The notes below the pieces were generated by a model. It was not told where the DNA came from, searched no databases, and saw nothing but the letters and a program-made list of their open reading frames with translations. From Ectobius pallidus (lineage: Eukaryota > Arthropoda > Insecta > Blattodea > Ectobiidae), in contig CAXKWD010000006.1 of the NCBI GenBank assembly GCA_964059195.1, positions 66,667,073-66,731,072 on the forward strand: 64,000 nt of DNA, in the 5' to 3' direction. Of the stretch, positions 44,603 through 56,476 are shown one piece after another. The position numbers and the translations under genes are program-made. Numbering within the stretch: position 1 is the stretch's first letter; every line of letters begins with the position of its first letter.

Positions 44603-44765
44603 GGGATTGATTGGAATCGTGCTGACCGGACTGGCCATTGTCTGGTGTAGCATCTCAGCTTCCAAGTTGTTCGTGACTGCACTGTCCATGGACCACCAGC
44701 AGCCACTGGTCGCCTATCCATGCGCTCTCCTATACGGCGTCTTCGCCCTCATCACAATTTTCTAA
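44603..44765 (+). CDS. YIPF5: YIPF5 last coding exon
   Basis: It starts directly after the acceptor aattgcag (44602). The first base completes the split Gln codon of the previous exon. It encodes 53 residues after that Gln: [20 protein letters not shown], a hydrophilic loop (SMDHQQ), then [19 protein letters not shown] and stop TAA 44763-44765. The block [15 protein letters not shown] is the conserved C-terminal end of YIPF5/Yip1 and forms the last membrane segment; the C-terminus ends at the membrane, as in the family. There is no frameshift or stop, so the gene appears intact in this part. The 3' UTR follows. Confidence 0.94.
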
Positions 44766-44925
44766 CTTTAACTAATTCCTAAACATGTATAAGTTTGCAA
44801 TTTTAGCACCGCTTCAATTCGCACATACTACATTTGCAATGTTAGATGATAATACTAATGCACTTCGCACATACCACTTAACCTGTCAAATTCAGTAGCA
44901 AATAAAATTAGAAAGAGTGATAACA
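44766..44925 (+). other. YIPF5 3' UTR (inferred)
   Basis: AT-rich sequence after the stop codon. The first canonical signal is AATAAA at 44901-44906, so cleavage is expected about 15-25 bases later. The extent is inferred from that signal. Confidence 0.55.
44901..44906 (+). terminator. Candidate polyadenylation signal AATAAA
   Basis: The first AATAAA after the YIPF5 stop, 136 bases downstream. Confidence 0.6.
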
Positions 44926-45149
44926 ATGTTGATGACTTAACGCGAACCATTTGTAATTTCGGTTGTTGGAGATATTGATAATTTTTAAAAGAAGTAAAAC
45001 TTAGCTAATACTGTTACCTTTTGTTGTCGAGACATGCTTTATTTGGTTTGAATAATTGTATAGCTAAGAAAGCACAACTGCATAATTATCTGTTAATTTA
45101 TCATATTTAATGATACCACAAAAATAGTGAATAGAAATCGCATTATTAT

Positions 45150-46925
45150 ATATTGAAAGAAAGAAGCATATTATAAATATTTACAAGTGAAAAGTGATGA
45201 AACTAGAGCAGAGTATAAGAGATGTTGTGCAATAGTAAAAAGAGAGACCAGGAAAGTATATAGAGACAGTTGGGACAGATATATTAGTAAAATTGAAACA
45301 GACGTTCATGGGGCCCAAAATATAGCATTCAAAATTATGAAAAAATTAAATAATGATGAAAGAGACGAAATTCAAATAGTCAATATTGGCTTGGATGAAT
45401 GGATTTCTTATTTTAAAGAACTATGGACACATCCTAATCAAGAGGACAAGGGATTAATTTTAGAAAATGACTACTATGATTTTGACCATATTCAATTAAG
45501 TGAAGTAGAATCTGCCATGAAAGAGTGCAAAAATAGAAAAGCACCAGGATTGACAATCTGAATATTGAACTATATAAGTACTCGTCTCCTGAATTCAAAT
45601 TAAAGTTTTTTCAGTTTCTAAACCAATGTTGGTTAAGTAATAGTATCCCAGAAGATTGGAAGGTTTCTATGGTAAAGCCATTATTTAAAAAAGGCAACAG
45701 AACTGATTGTAATAATTACAGGGGTATAAGTTTACTAACAGCAGGATACAAAATATATAGTAAAATTATTACTCGCCGAATTAATACCATTGCGGAGGTG
45801 CTCCTATTAGAGATCCAGAATGGTTTTAGGAAAGGAAGATCATGTATAGATGGAGTTTTTACGATTAAACAATTAGTTGAGAAAAGAACAGAATTTAATT
45901 TAGAAACACATTTATTATATGTAGATTATAAAAGGCTTTTGATAGTGTAATAAGGAGCAAATTGTGGAACATAATGGAAAAGAAAGGATTTCCTAACCAG
46001 TTAGTGAGAGTTGTTAGAAGTCTTTATTCCCCAACATATATTGTAATAGATAATGGAACTTTAATTTCAGAGAGAGCAGAAATAAATGGAGGCGTAAAAC
46101 AAGGTTGTCCACTTTCACCCATCTTGTTTGGAATCTATATAGATGAAATGATAAGGGAATGGCAAAACGAATTACAAGACAATTTTGTACTAAATAAAAA
46201 TATCCTAAATACAATTCTTTACGCTGACGATCAGGTGATAATGTCGGATACTGAAGATGGACTTCAGAAAGCACCTCACCTTCTAACAAAAGTTGCATCT
46301 ACATATAATTTGGAGATCTCCACAGTCAAAACAAAAAGTATGGCCTTCATCGGAAAAAATCAAATTAGGACAAAAATACTTATAAATGACACTATTATTG
46401 AAGAGGTGTCAAATTTTAAATATTTAGGCTGCAACATATCTCTTAAGAATAATCAGGAAGATCTGAACAATAAGCTACAAAATTTTCAACATATATGTGG
46501 AACTATAAAAAGAACAATAGGCCGTAAAACCAAAAAAGAAACACAGTTAAAGTTTTATAAGACTATGGCCGTCCCTTGCTTAATGTATGGTAGCGAAACG
46601 TGGGCTATGAGAAGAAGCGATGAAAGACGATTAGAAGCAGCCGAAATGAAATTTTTAAGATATGTAGCAGGCTATACAAAACTGGATAAAAAAAGAAGCA
46701 TAGATATACGATATGAATTGAAAATGAAAAAGCTCAATGAAGAAATAAAACAAAATAAAATAAATTGGTATAACCATGTACAAAGAATGCCATCAGAAAG
46801 GATTCCTTACCAAGTGTTACTGTAACAACCGAAAGGAAGACGTGATCCAGGAAGACCAAGAACAAGATGGAGAGACTTTGAGGACGGAACGGGCTAAGAA
46901 GCTCAAACCTTGCAGTTGATGATGA
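45150..46925 (+). mobile_element. 5'-truncated RTE-like retrotransposon (plus strand)
   Basis: Homology starts near 45150-45160 within the endonuclease-RT linker and runs to a gcagttgatgatgatgata end at 46912-46930. It is the same general family as 472-3184: both share the CAIV(K/R)RE linker, IETDVH block, NGFRKGRSC and GRPR.RW end, yet differ at many residues. It lies just downstream of YIPF5 in the same orientation. Two frame changes and a nonsense codon near the end break the ORF. The flanks are too AT-rich for a sure TSD. Confidence 0.87.
45160..46892 (+). pseudogene. RTE-like reverse transcriptase, three frames
   Basis: Piece 1 (45160-45561) holds the linker and first fingers block, ending CKNRKAPGL at a frameshift near 45553. 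Piece 2 (to 45949) holds FKKGNRTDCNNYRGISLL, NGFRKGRSC and LLYVDYK, then loses a base inside the KAFD motif. Piece 3 (45962-46825) has GGVKQGCPLSPILF (43-56), the catalytic YADD (87-90), FKYLGCNIS and HVQRMPSERIPYQVLL, then a TAA where relatives continue to GRRDPGRPRTRW. The catalytic centre is intact but no continuous protein is possible. Confidence 0.88.
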
Positions 46926-46939
46926 TGATATATATTTAC

Positions 46940-49140
46940 TCATAATTTCTAAATATTAACATAGCCTAGTCTTATCTGAAAATGTAGATGGAAAATTGCA
47001 CAAAAAACAGGTGCCCCAAATAAACCTAATGTCTATTCTTACGTGATTTCGCTATTCACACGGAAGTCTTAACAGATTGTGTTGTATTTTGCTTAAGGGA
47101 TTGTTCTTTGTGTGTGGAGTTTGGCCTGCTAGTAACTTTATATAGCTTTTCATGTTTTAGGCTTATTCATAATCTAGACATTTTCTGGAATGATTATGAG
47201 AATGGAAGAATATGGTCCCAATTGTGTGTTTCAGTTTGTTTAGTGGTCATTTTAACCATATTAGAAATAGCCTATTTCAAATGACTTTCTGTCACGCTTC
47301 AGTATCGCTAATGAGAACCTTATTTCCAAAAGGTACTAATTCCCAAATAATTTTTTCAGGAGAGACAAGAAAACCTCTGGTGCTCACAATTGTTTGAGTA
47401 CGTATGCTACTGCTAACTTTCTACATCATCATATGCCAAAGTTTCCATTTTGATGTAAAACCCTCGGGTTTTATAAGCATAAATAAAATGGATTTCGTAC
47501 TTTTTGTCATAAAAATTGTGAAAACTAACAGTTAATGCTATGAAAAACACGTAAATAATTCTGTTTCTTTTTTACTTGGATCACAAATTCATGACCATAC
47601 TCTTGGCTATATTGACTATCGTTGAGAAGCTTTGCTAAATCTGAACGACAAAAATGTAGTTTTGCATTTAAAAGAAATTAATACTTTTTTTAATGTACTA
47701 AAGAGCAAAATACCTTATATATACCTTTTGCCGTCAAACGAACATTCATTCACCGTTTTAAATAGGATGTGGTATCCTTAGGCAGCAATTACATCAACCA
47801 ATATATTAAACTAACCGTTCTGAAAAGTGCTGCCATCTGTTATCTCAATTTTGATATTTTTGCATTTGGTACCTTTTGGTAACAATGTTCTCAAATGGGT
47901 TGAAGGGTTACAACAATTTTATAGAGAGGTATATATAATAATTTCAGTACCTGCTACATGATAAATTATCATAAAACAGGCAATAGGGGCTAAGTTGTCT
48001 CTCAAGTAAATACGAAGATTTTATTTCCTTCCGCTTCTATTTCACTGTCTTTCTCATCAAACCCTCTAACATAAATAACTAGGGAAGTAAAGCACATTTA
48101 TCATTTTTACTTGGACATGTTCATATATTCATTTTGTAGATTTCCTTATAGTCATAAGTCATTATATAGTTTAAAAGTATCATTTTTTAAAAAGCTTTTT
48201 TTATGTTATCCAAACTAATACAAATCTTTATCCAAGGAAAGTATGAATGATCCATACTCTTTGCTCTGAACTTTAGTTCATTTGAGCACTATTTTCTTTA
48301 GCATTTTGATCAAGGTATCTAAAGTGCATCCCAATTGTACATGGCTGGACTGCATGCATCAAGAATTTTTAATAATACCAATTCCTAAAGAATATTTGTT
48401 ATTGTACCTCCTACTTGACGAGTTTATTATTTCGATGTGCTATTTGCTGCTGGATTTCGATACCATGGTTTAGCTAAAAGCAAATTGGTGTTAGAGGTCT
48501 AATGACATAGTACTTACATTTATATTAATGGTGTTATTGGGAAGAATTTTGAATAAAGGGAGTTGGGATTACATTCGTGTAATTATTAATAATGCCAACC
48601 CAGTCCTCCTTGCTGTGTTTATTTCCATTACTTATACGGATATGTGACAGTATTTTACAAAGTAAAGTAATTAAAGCTTCTCATTGCGATTTTAACACAG
48701 AAACGATATTTTCGACCGACAAGTTATATCCTTATCTGTTGAAAATTTAGATACAGTTCCATTGGGTTAATAGAATGGCACCACATGACTAGAATTGAAT
48801 CCTTTTTATTTTAAACAAACATTAGCATATATTTTCACTAAATTAAATGAAGAATTCAATGTTCGTTTAATGGGTACAAATTATGTTTTGGTCATAATAC
48901 GCGTACTACAATATGCCCATAATCTCTACAAGTACTGAATTCTTCATTTAATTATTACAGAAAATTATAGGTCTACAAGGCGGTTATTTAATTTCAAAAA
49001 AGTTCAAATGTTAACCATGAGATTCCAGTTTTAGTAGACGAATAGACTAGGTGGGATGGCATGACTGCGTGTAAGTTCCATGATTCTGCAATAAAGACAA
49101 AGTATTGATATATATTCAAAACATGTAGTGCGTAAGACTA
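46940..49140. other. Unassigned AT-rich DNA
   Basis: No gene, transposon end or splice-flanked exon was recognised in this 2.2 kb. Confidence 0.4.
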
Positions 49141-49144
49141 CATG

Positions 49145-50077
49145 ATATCAACTGTGAATCTGATTCATGTACCTGCCAGGATGTGAAGGAGACAAATCAG
49201 GTCAAATACCTTGGTATTATTATAGATCGTCATCTGAAATTCGACAAACACATCACATATTTATGTACCAGATTAAGAAAACATTATATAAATTTGTCTG
49301 TCTAAAACAATATTTACCGACTGAAGTCTTAAGAACAGTCTACTTAGCTCTAAGACAATCTGTCCTCCAATATGGTATCATTGGCTGGGGGGGAAGTGGC
49401 ACATCTGTATTGACTCCTTTGATTCTAATACAGAAGAGAATTATAAAAATTTGTTTAAAAAAGCCTATAGAATATCCAACAGAATTGATATTTCCTGAAT
49501 TTAATGTGATGACTGTAGAGCAAATTTATAAGCTCACACTTTTAAAATACTTTCAAAAATACCGCAACGTACATGTATCGGATCCTCATAACTACAATAC
49601 TAGAAGAAATAAAACATTGCCTTTAATAGAACCAAAATACTTCACCTCTTCTGGCTCTAAACATAGCATTTATTATGGTCCAAGACTCTATAACTCTATA
49701 ATTAGGTCACATCCAGAAATAGTACAAAATTCAATAAGTTTATCAAAAATCTTATTTCATAGTTCAAAAGTTTCTTCACTCTGTACTTAGTAGACAATTA
49801 AGGAACGATTTTATTTGTAATAACTCAGGGTTTCAATTTTTGTTCTGACTACTTTTCCTTTTTTCTTTTTACTATTCTGTTCTTTCTTTTTTATTATTAT
49901 TTTTTAGGTATTGATTTAATATTATATTTTCTTTATGTATTTGTAATTTGTATTTTGTAATGTAAATGGCTGAACTGTGCCCGAGCACGAGCGCATGCTC
50001 ATTCGGGTGGTCTTGTTTTGTTTTGTATAAATATTTTGTATAAATATAAATAAATAAATAAATAAAATAAATTCTAA
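49145..50077 (+). mobile_element. 5'-truncated CR1/Jockey-type retrotransposon 3' end
   Basis: C-terminal coding sequence starts abruptly near 49145, runs to a stop near 49790, and is followed by a ~260-bp 3' UTR and an (AAAT)n tail at 50047-50077. No TSD was found. The sequence is unlike the 7.3-9.6 kb element in its C-terminal region, so it is a separate family. Confidence 0.8.
49167..49790 (+). pseudogene. Post-RT C-terminal domain of CR1/Jockey-type ORF2
   Basis: The first codons before ~49250 are out of register; a second frame reads VKYLGIIIDRHLKFDKHIT, the block right after the RT palm, so there is a frameshift near 49240. After that the frame is clean: LYKFVCLKQYLPTEVLRTVYLAL, LQYGIIGWGG, LILIQKRIIKICL, YNTRRNK, SIYYGPRLYNSI. 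These are standard thumb and C-terminal motifs. The catalytic palm is missing through 5' truncation. Confidence 0.82.
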
Positions 50078-51244
50078 ATTTAAAAATAACATCGTTCCAT
50101 GGCTGTTCAATACACAATGAACTTTTTGGGAATTGTTTGGATAAGCATCCGCGAGGACTGTCCACGTGTCTGGTGAGTAGGTAGCCACGGATGCGCCACG
50201 TGTCGGATATGCTCCCGAGTGGTGCTTGTCAGGTGGCAGCTTCGACGAGAGTTAGAAGCATCACAGCCACGCCACGCTACATTCCAAGCGTGCATCTCAG
50301 AGAACATGGCGCGGGTCAGGTCATAGCTGAATATTTCCAGAGCCATCATGGCTAGAAGTAGTGTTTATAATTATAATGAGTGTAACCAACAGTTCAATAA
50401 ATGTTAATAGGTATTATTCAGTTATTTATTTTGGATTTGTTTAACGAACACACTAAACCAGCATGTTTTTCCTGGCGCACAGACGTTCCTAGGGAAACGC
50501 TCCGAACACGGTCGGAACAGGAATAAAATGTCCAATATCCATTCAATGAAGGTATTAATTTTGCATTCTGTTTACAAACTCAAAGCCTTTAAAATTTGGA
50601 AAAAACCTCGCTCCCAAAATAAACAATTCAGTATTGATCTTTTTCATTTTTAATTTCCTTCTGCAATTCAAGTTATAGTTTATTCAAATGCTTTAAATTT
50701 CAAACGATCATGGAAATTCAGAAATAAAAAATGGACAAGTGAAATGAAAGGATTTCAGTAAAAAATACATAAAACAGTGATGATAGAAAAACCTTACAAC
50801 TTTGACTAATCATCATTTATTATAATATATGATAGTTTGGCTATTTTAAGAGTTTCTAGTATGACAGATTTGCGTGCATGAAGGGGGAGAGAGATATATA
50901 ACTTATAAGACATTCAACTAGGCATGCTAATAAGAAAATTCTTCATTGTGGATCCACAATTTTTACATAGAAGTGTAATTTATTACCTTCTTTGATATGG
51001 TATAGAAAATAGACAAATATCAATTCTCTGCTGTCCTTTAAAATTCCCGAATCTTTCTTTCTTCAATACAGAGTTTGCTTCTGCTTCCTGTAATTCAGAA
51101 ATAAGAGAAAAAAGACACAAAGGGAAGAATAAAGAGGAGTGTAGGGGAGACGGAAGTACTTGTCACTCAGGCAAAGGAAGATGGAAGTGGGGGATCCGAT
51201 TTCATCCAAGGAAGCTTCAAGTATGGAGGTAAGAAAAGCAACAT

Positions 51245-51245
<1 letters not shown>
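50078..51245. other. Spacer with GC-rich patch
   Basis: A GC-richer stretch at 50135-50310 has no recognised coding pattern. Nothing else seen. Confidence 0.35.

Positions 51246-51282
<37 letters not shown>
51246..51282. repeat. (GA)n microsatellite
   Basis: About 17 GA dinucleotides, followed by a short gtga run. Confidence 0.95.
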
Positions 51283-51283
<1 letters not shown>

Positions 51284-51949
51284 TGAGTGAGTGTTTGAAA
51301 ATGAAGAGTAGTTCGAAAGCGTTGAATATAAAAATGGTATTAATATTGGCGTGCGGAATTCCACACACACGGGGTTTCAGGAATAATAATAATAATAATT
51401 CATAATTCATAATTACGTTCTTCACATGCACCAATGGTTATGCTTTGTAAGAGTATTTGATTAAGAATTCGGAACTACCTCAGTGGTGTGTTGCTTCTTA
51501 GACATCCTTATGCTGACAAAATAGCCCCATATGTATACAAATGTAATCACTACAGCTAGCGTGTTTAATCCCTGATCCGTTTGGATAATTACTATTAAGT
51601 ATAAATTAATTTAGAAGAGAATTATCTTAGTTGTGGGATTTTTTCTTCCATGTGCTTACTTTTTTGTCGCGACGAAACGGCTACATGTAAATTTACGAAA
51701 GTCTTATTTCAACTCAAACTCTCTTATAAATTATTTTTTTAAATGTTATAAAGATGATAAAGTGTACGGAAAGTCAAGTACCGTTGGTAAAAGAGAAAAT
51801 GGAAATAATAACGAAACTTTTTTACGGTTTGTTATTTGGTTATTTGCAGGTTTTCAGTATTAAGACAGTCTTACTGAAGAGATGTGCTTTATATTCTGGA
51901 ACGAAAAATGGTTAACCTAAAACCCTAAAATAAAATATGTATCCTGACT

Positions 51950-52075
51950 ATGTTCTAAATACGATAGGAGTTTCGAGAAGTATTTCGTATTGGACTGGAT
52001 ACGTTCTTGGCGAGCCCAGTAGTAACAGCGGTTTTCGATTCCCACCCAGGACAAATATTCCTCTGCTTGTTACAC
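51950..52075 (+). repeat. SINE-like segment (family shared with 42600-42725)
   Basis: Box B-like ggttttcgattccc at 52030-52043 is followed by the caggacaaatattcctc tail that parallels 42695-42711. An old tRNA-derived SINE is likely. Confidence 0.45.
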
Positions 52076-53029
52076 AAAAAACCTTAGCACATTCTACTGT
52101 GACCAAAACTTTTGGATGTGTTGCGTAGAAAACATTTATAACATATATTGTGATGTGGTTCTTATATTATCCCAGTAGTGGATAAATCTAGTTGGTCATG
52201 CGAAGTAAAATAATATTGTTATAATTATTGTTGTAATTATTATATCTTGATATTCACTGGGATTCAACTTACATACATACAGTATTTCTAATTCTACAGA
52301 ACAAATTTAACACTTCCTATTCCCTTCTCTCTTGTGTTAAGCATTTTATAATTCACCCGAAATTCCACCATAGCTGAACATAGCTATTTCTTTCTAGATG
52401 TTATAATTAGACATGTGTAGAATTTTACCAAGGTAAAATGCTTAACTTCGAGTAAAACACTCGTTACCGTCGCCATGAATACTTGTTCTTCTGTGTCCCT
52501 GAAGATGGAAATATAGTGTGATGTCTCAGTATGAGGCACTCGTACCGAATAATACCGTACCATTTGCATGTTTAGCGATTCTTTAAACATCACTGTTTTC
52601 ATAAATTAACAAAACTAATTCTGTCCAGTTTACTGCTAGTTCATTAGTCTGCTAACACAGCTTGAAGTGCTGTTATCTTTATTACCCAGTAAGTCTTTTG
52701 AATTTTCCTACAATTCTCCAGTTTATTTTATATTTGTTTTCTTTGTATGCATGTGAGATATTAAAAGAGCAAATGATGCTATCTACCACTTTTCTTAGGT
52801 ACCGTATTGTATCGATACACTTGAAGTTAGGCTATCGATAAATGCCCGAGAACGCAACCTCAACAAGTTGCCGAATAACTTATAAGAAGCAATAAAATTC
52901 ATTTATTAGCTATTTGTAATTGAATTGCACCGTACTGTATACAATAGCCAACCATTAAAAATCATTCACGGCATAAGATGTAAGTACCTGGATTTTGTGA
53001 ACAAATTACGATCGCAAGCTTATTTAAGG

Positions 53030-53110
53030 CACCCGGTTAGCTCAACATTTTCGTGTTTGCCTATGATAGGCCTACAAGAGGTTCCGGATTTAAATCGAGG
53101 AAGGCAAAGG
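53030..53110 (+). repeat. tRNA-like SINE head
   Basis: A box A-like acccggttagctcaac (53031-53046) and box B-like ggttccggatttaaatc (53080-53096) lie 35 bases apart. The tRNA arms do not pair well enough for a tRNA gene. Confidence 0.4.
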
Positions 53111-53649
53111 ATAAAACACCGTCCCATTACCTTGATATCAGCTTTCTTGACATTTACTAATAATTTGGATTCATGAACAGATGTAGGTTTAATTAACCAC
53201 TTCCAGCTAGGCTACTTAATTGAGTTATTAGTTACTTTCTCATATCTAGGCCTACATAGTATAGAAAAATCGTTGTATGTACGTTCGTCTGTGCAGGCTT
53301 GTTAAGGGTAAAACGTTACATTGTACTTTCTTTTATTTTGTAATATATTTTGCACTTTTTGTACCCCTTAAAATTGGTTTCTGTTTATCAAAACATTAAG
53401 GATAATTTTCATGAAACTGTTATCAAAATTTAGATTAAAATAATGGTTCTAACATTGTTGATAAAGATGTAACTATTTTTATTGTAGCTGATGGTACTAA
53501 AAATAGTCTTGTTATTTGTGTGCTCACACATTCAACATACAGAATGTTATTTAGAACAACACTTGTTTTAAAACTTCAAATGTCCCAATCACGTCGGAAA
53601 CGTTGCATAATTACTTTAGTTACTGTTAACTGTAAACCAGCAAATCGTA

Positions 53650-53790
53650 TGGTATGGTCATGTGAGAAGGATGAGGGAGGAAAGATTACCAAAGAAAATC
53701 TTCAGATGGAATCCTCAGGGCAGAAAGATAAGAGGCAGACCTAAGAAGACATGGTTTAATGGGATGATGATGATAATGATGATGATAATT
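53650..53790 (+). mobile_element. RTE 3' fragment with (GATGAT)n tail
   Basis: Only the last ~35 codons of an RTE protein remain, reading GHVRRMREERLPKKIFRW and GRPKKTWFNG. They run directly into gatgatgataatgatgatgat at 53763-53788. It is the most strongly 5'-truncated RTE copy in the window. Confidence 0.8.
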
Positions 53791-53799
53791 GGAAACCAA

Positions 53800-55325
53800 A
53801 CTAAATGCAATTATAATAGAGAATGTTGATGGCTGGGATATTGTGATGATGCTGGACTGCAAATACCCAATTAAAATTGAATTGGGTCTAACTAAAATTA
53901 ATTACGTTAACCATGATTAATTACAGTACTGAAGTTTCAATAATAATTATTGATTACGAAAATGTTTGCCAACGCTTACTTTGACAGTATAAGAAGAGGA
54001 GGATTATCGTAACTTGGAAGTCTTTATTCATCCATGAACCATATTGGTTTAATTTTAGTAGTCAGATCCATAGAAAATAATTGTCACCGCCGGGCTACCC
54101 TGCCTCTGAATACAGCGAGGACCGGGCAGAAAATCCGGGTGCAAATCCTGGCGATGACATAGATAGAATAGGAAAGAAATTGTGCGATGTTTGCGGTTCG
54201 AAACACAAACTCTATTGCATTTCCAACCACAAAGAATGAAGAATAGAATAATGAACAGTTTATGTACACATAGAATAATGCTGCTTGGATAACATAAACA
54301 TGAGGTTTGATTGGTTGTTCTTCTTAAGTCTTGATGTAATGAATTTATCCAAATACACAAATGTATCGGAAAACTGTATACAACCGGAGAACCAGATATT
54401 ATTCGTAGCAAGAATATAGCTTATTGAAATTGTTAGCTCACCAGCTAGAAAACTTGTATGTTAATGTTTCGTGAAAATGATGAATTTGAATATTCACAGC
54501 ACATGCAGTTCAGTGCGAGGATTTGAATGAGTGATTTACACACTTTGATTAGTAAATGATAAAATATCTACATTTATTGTGAATCACAGTTACATAAATT
54601 CCTTTGAAACTGCGAAATCTCATGAAGTTAACCAATCCTTGGTCCTTGGAACGTACCTTTGGTATGTAATTGACGAGAGTACTCACAGAATGAATGATTT
54701 CCCCTTGATAAGTTAAATGTCCTGATAATTGACGAAGCACTATTATCTTCATAAAGCAGTCCTTGAGGTCCTTGAAAATTGCGTTGTGTGCAGTCTTCAA
54801 AGTCGATGGATTACTTAATCCATGAATAAGGTGAAAAGAAAGGCTTTCCGACCGAAATTAACATTGTCTTTGAATGCTATAAACCCTTTATGGGTTGGAG
54901 AAGAGCTTCTTGCTTTTGGATAGGAAAAAATGGAACATAGAAGTATCCATTTTGACGAAGAAGTTATAATTAGAACAACAGAAGGTTGAAATAATTAAAA
55001 ATCGCTAACCCAAAATAATAGCTTGATTTGAACATTAACATAATTAATCAATTCATGAAAAATACTATACTAAATATATAATCGTAAGATAAATAAAATA
55101 AAATAAACAAAGAAATGATAAAATAGGAAAGTATTTAGAAATAAAATAAAGTCATTTTGGTTTTGAGGATAATAACAATAATTGTCAATACATACCTTGA
55201 TTATTAAGACTATGAGGCCTTTGAAAGTGACAAAAGAAAATTAAATCAAAGCCACCTAAACTATATTTATGACAAGCATTGCAAGTATCTATTACATGAC
55301 GTAACAATAATTACTAATGATTATA
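53800..55325. other. Spacer; possible tRNA-like patch at 54080-54160
   Basis: A GC-richer segment with a loose box B (gggtgcaaatcctgg, 54139-54153) may be a SINE head. Otherwise nothing was recognised. Confidence 0.35.
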
Positions 55326-55574
55326 CAGTGAGGCCACAAAACGCCATTGGACTTTTACCGTGCATAGCGCGCGTCATTCATCAGGAATAGTTGGCCGCTA
55401 CTTTACCATTTTTAACATCTAACATCTACTTGAGTATTTACTTGAACTTTTGGCGGGATATGGAAGTAGTGAAGGTAGCTAAAAACTGTCACGGCGATCG
55501 GGCGGCCAATTCCCGATGAATGACGAGCACCATGCACGGTAAAAGTCCGATGATGTCATGTTTGACCCTCACTC
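55326..55574. mobile_element. MITE, ~250 bp, with ~50-bp imperfect terminal inverted repeats
   Basis: The left arm 55345-55398 and the right arm 55502-55553 are inverted copies. Shared cores are ggacttttaccgtgcat and cgtcattcatc, then gaattggccgc after a small gap. Weaker pairing continues outward to cagtgagg at 55326 and its inverse near 55566-55573. The middle ~100 bp has no ORF. TA precedes the left end but the right flank does not match cleanly, so the superfamily is uncertain. Confidence 0.7.
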
Positions 55575-55669
55575 ATTTTTCGACCTCTATTTAACGGTGG
55601 TTCTGTGCGGCTACTGAGGCTTATAACCAGGGCTAAGATCTATATGCAATAAATATACTCAGCATACAC

Positions 55670-55930
55670 ATATTCGCTGCCTACGGATCCACAGGCCCGG
55701 GTTCGATACCTGGTACCACCTCATATTTTTCTGAGGTAGGGAAGTCTGTAACGGGGCTCCATCAGCCTCTTAGTACAAACTGACGAGCTACTTGATAGAG
55801 AAGTAGGGACTCCGGACACGGAAACCATTCACGACCTAGGGTGTCCGCATGCTGACCACATGCCTCCAATCCTACCATCTGGCTCTGGTAGATGACGCAA
55901 CAGTCGGACGATAAACCTAGTCCCTTCAGG
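55670..55930 (+). repeat. SINE-like repeat with box B
   Basis: Box B gggttcgatacc (55699-55710) is in a GC-rich context, followed by ~220 bp with several short inverted segments and an end at about the gtgtgtgtatatatt run. The box A half is degenerate. Confidence 0.4.
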
Positions 55931-56468
55931 GATATGTGTGTATATATTATGTGTGTGTGTTTGTTTGTTCGATCATGCTATAATAGCTATGCTTATTATA
56001 CGTGACCTCAAAGTATCATAATGATATCCAGCCAATGTACAGAACTTCATTATAATACAGTTGACCAACTATAGATTAATATCGTGAACGCAACAATATT
56101 CAAATATTTAAAACAACAATTCCAACTCCATAATTAACAACCTGTATTTAGGATAAAATTAATTCTATTCATAATAATTTAAATATTATACAAAACTGAG
56201 TTCGTTTCTTGTATTTTATCTGCGGCCTTCAAGCTTTGTCGCCAACCATTTATCCCAAAAGTCGAGAACTACGAAAAGCTGATTGCTGACAATCATTTGC
56301 TTTATGAATAAATTAAGGCATATTCTTTTTTTAACAAAATTAGACATTTAATAAATTGTGGTCGAACAAAAACATGCAACTTGCCTGTAATGGTAATTAA
56401 GACATTCGTAGGAAAATTATGAGACTCGCTATGCTTATTTCTTAAACATACTCATGTGTTAATTAAAT

Positions 56469-56476
56469 GTCATTAG
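56469..56476. repeat. hAT target-site duplication, left (gtcattag)
   Basis: Repeated at 57640-57647. Because G follows, the exact left boundary is uncertain by one or two bases. Confidence 0.75.
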
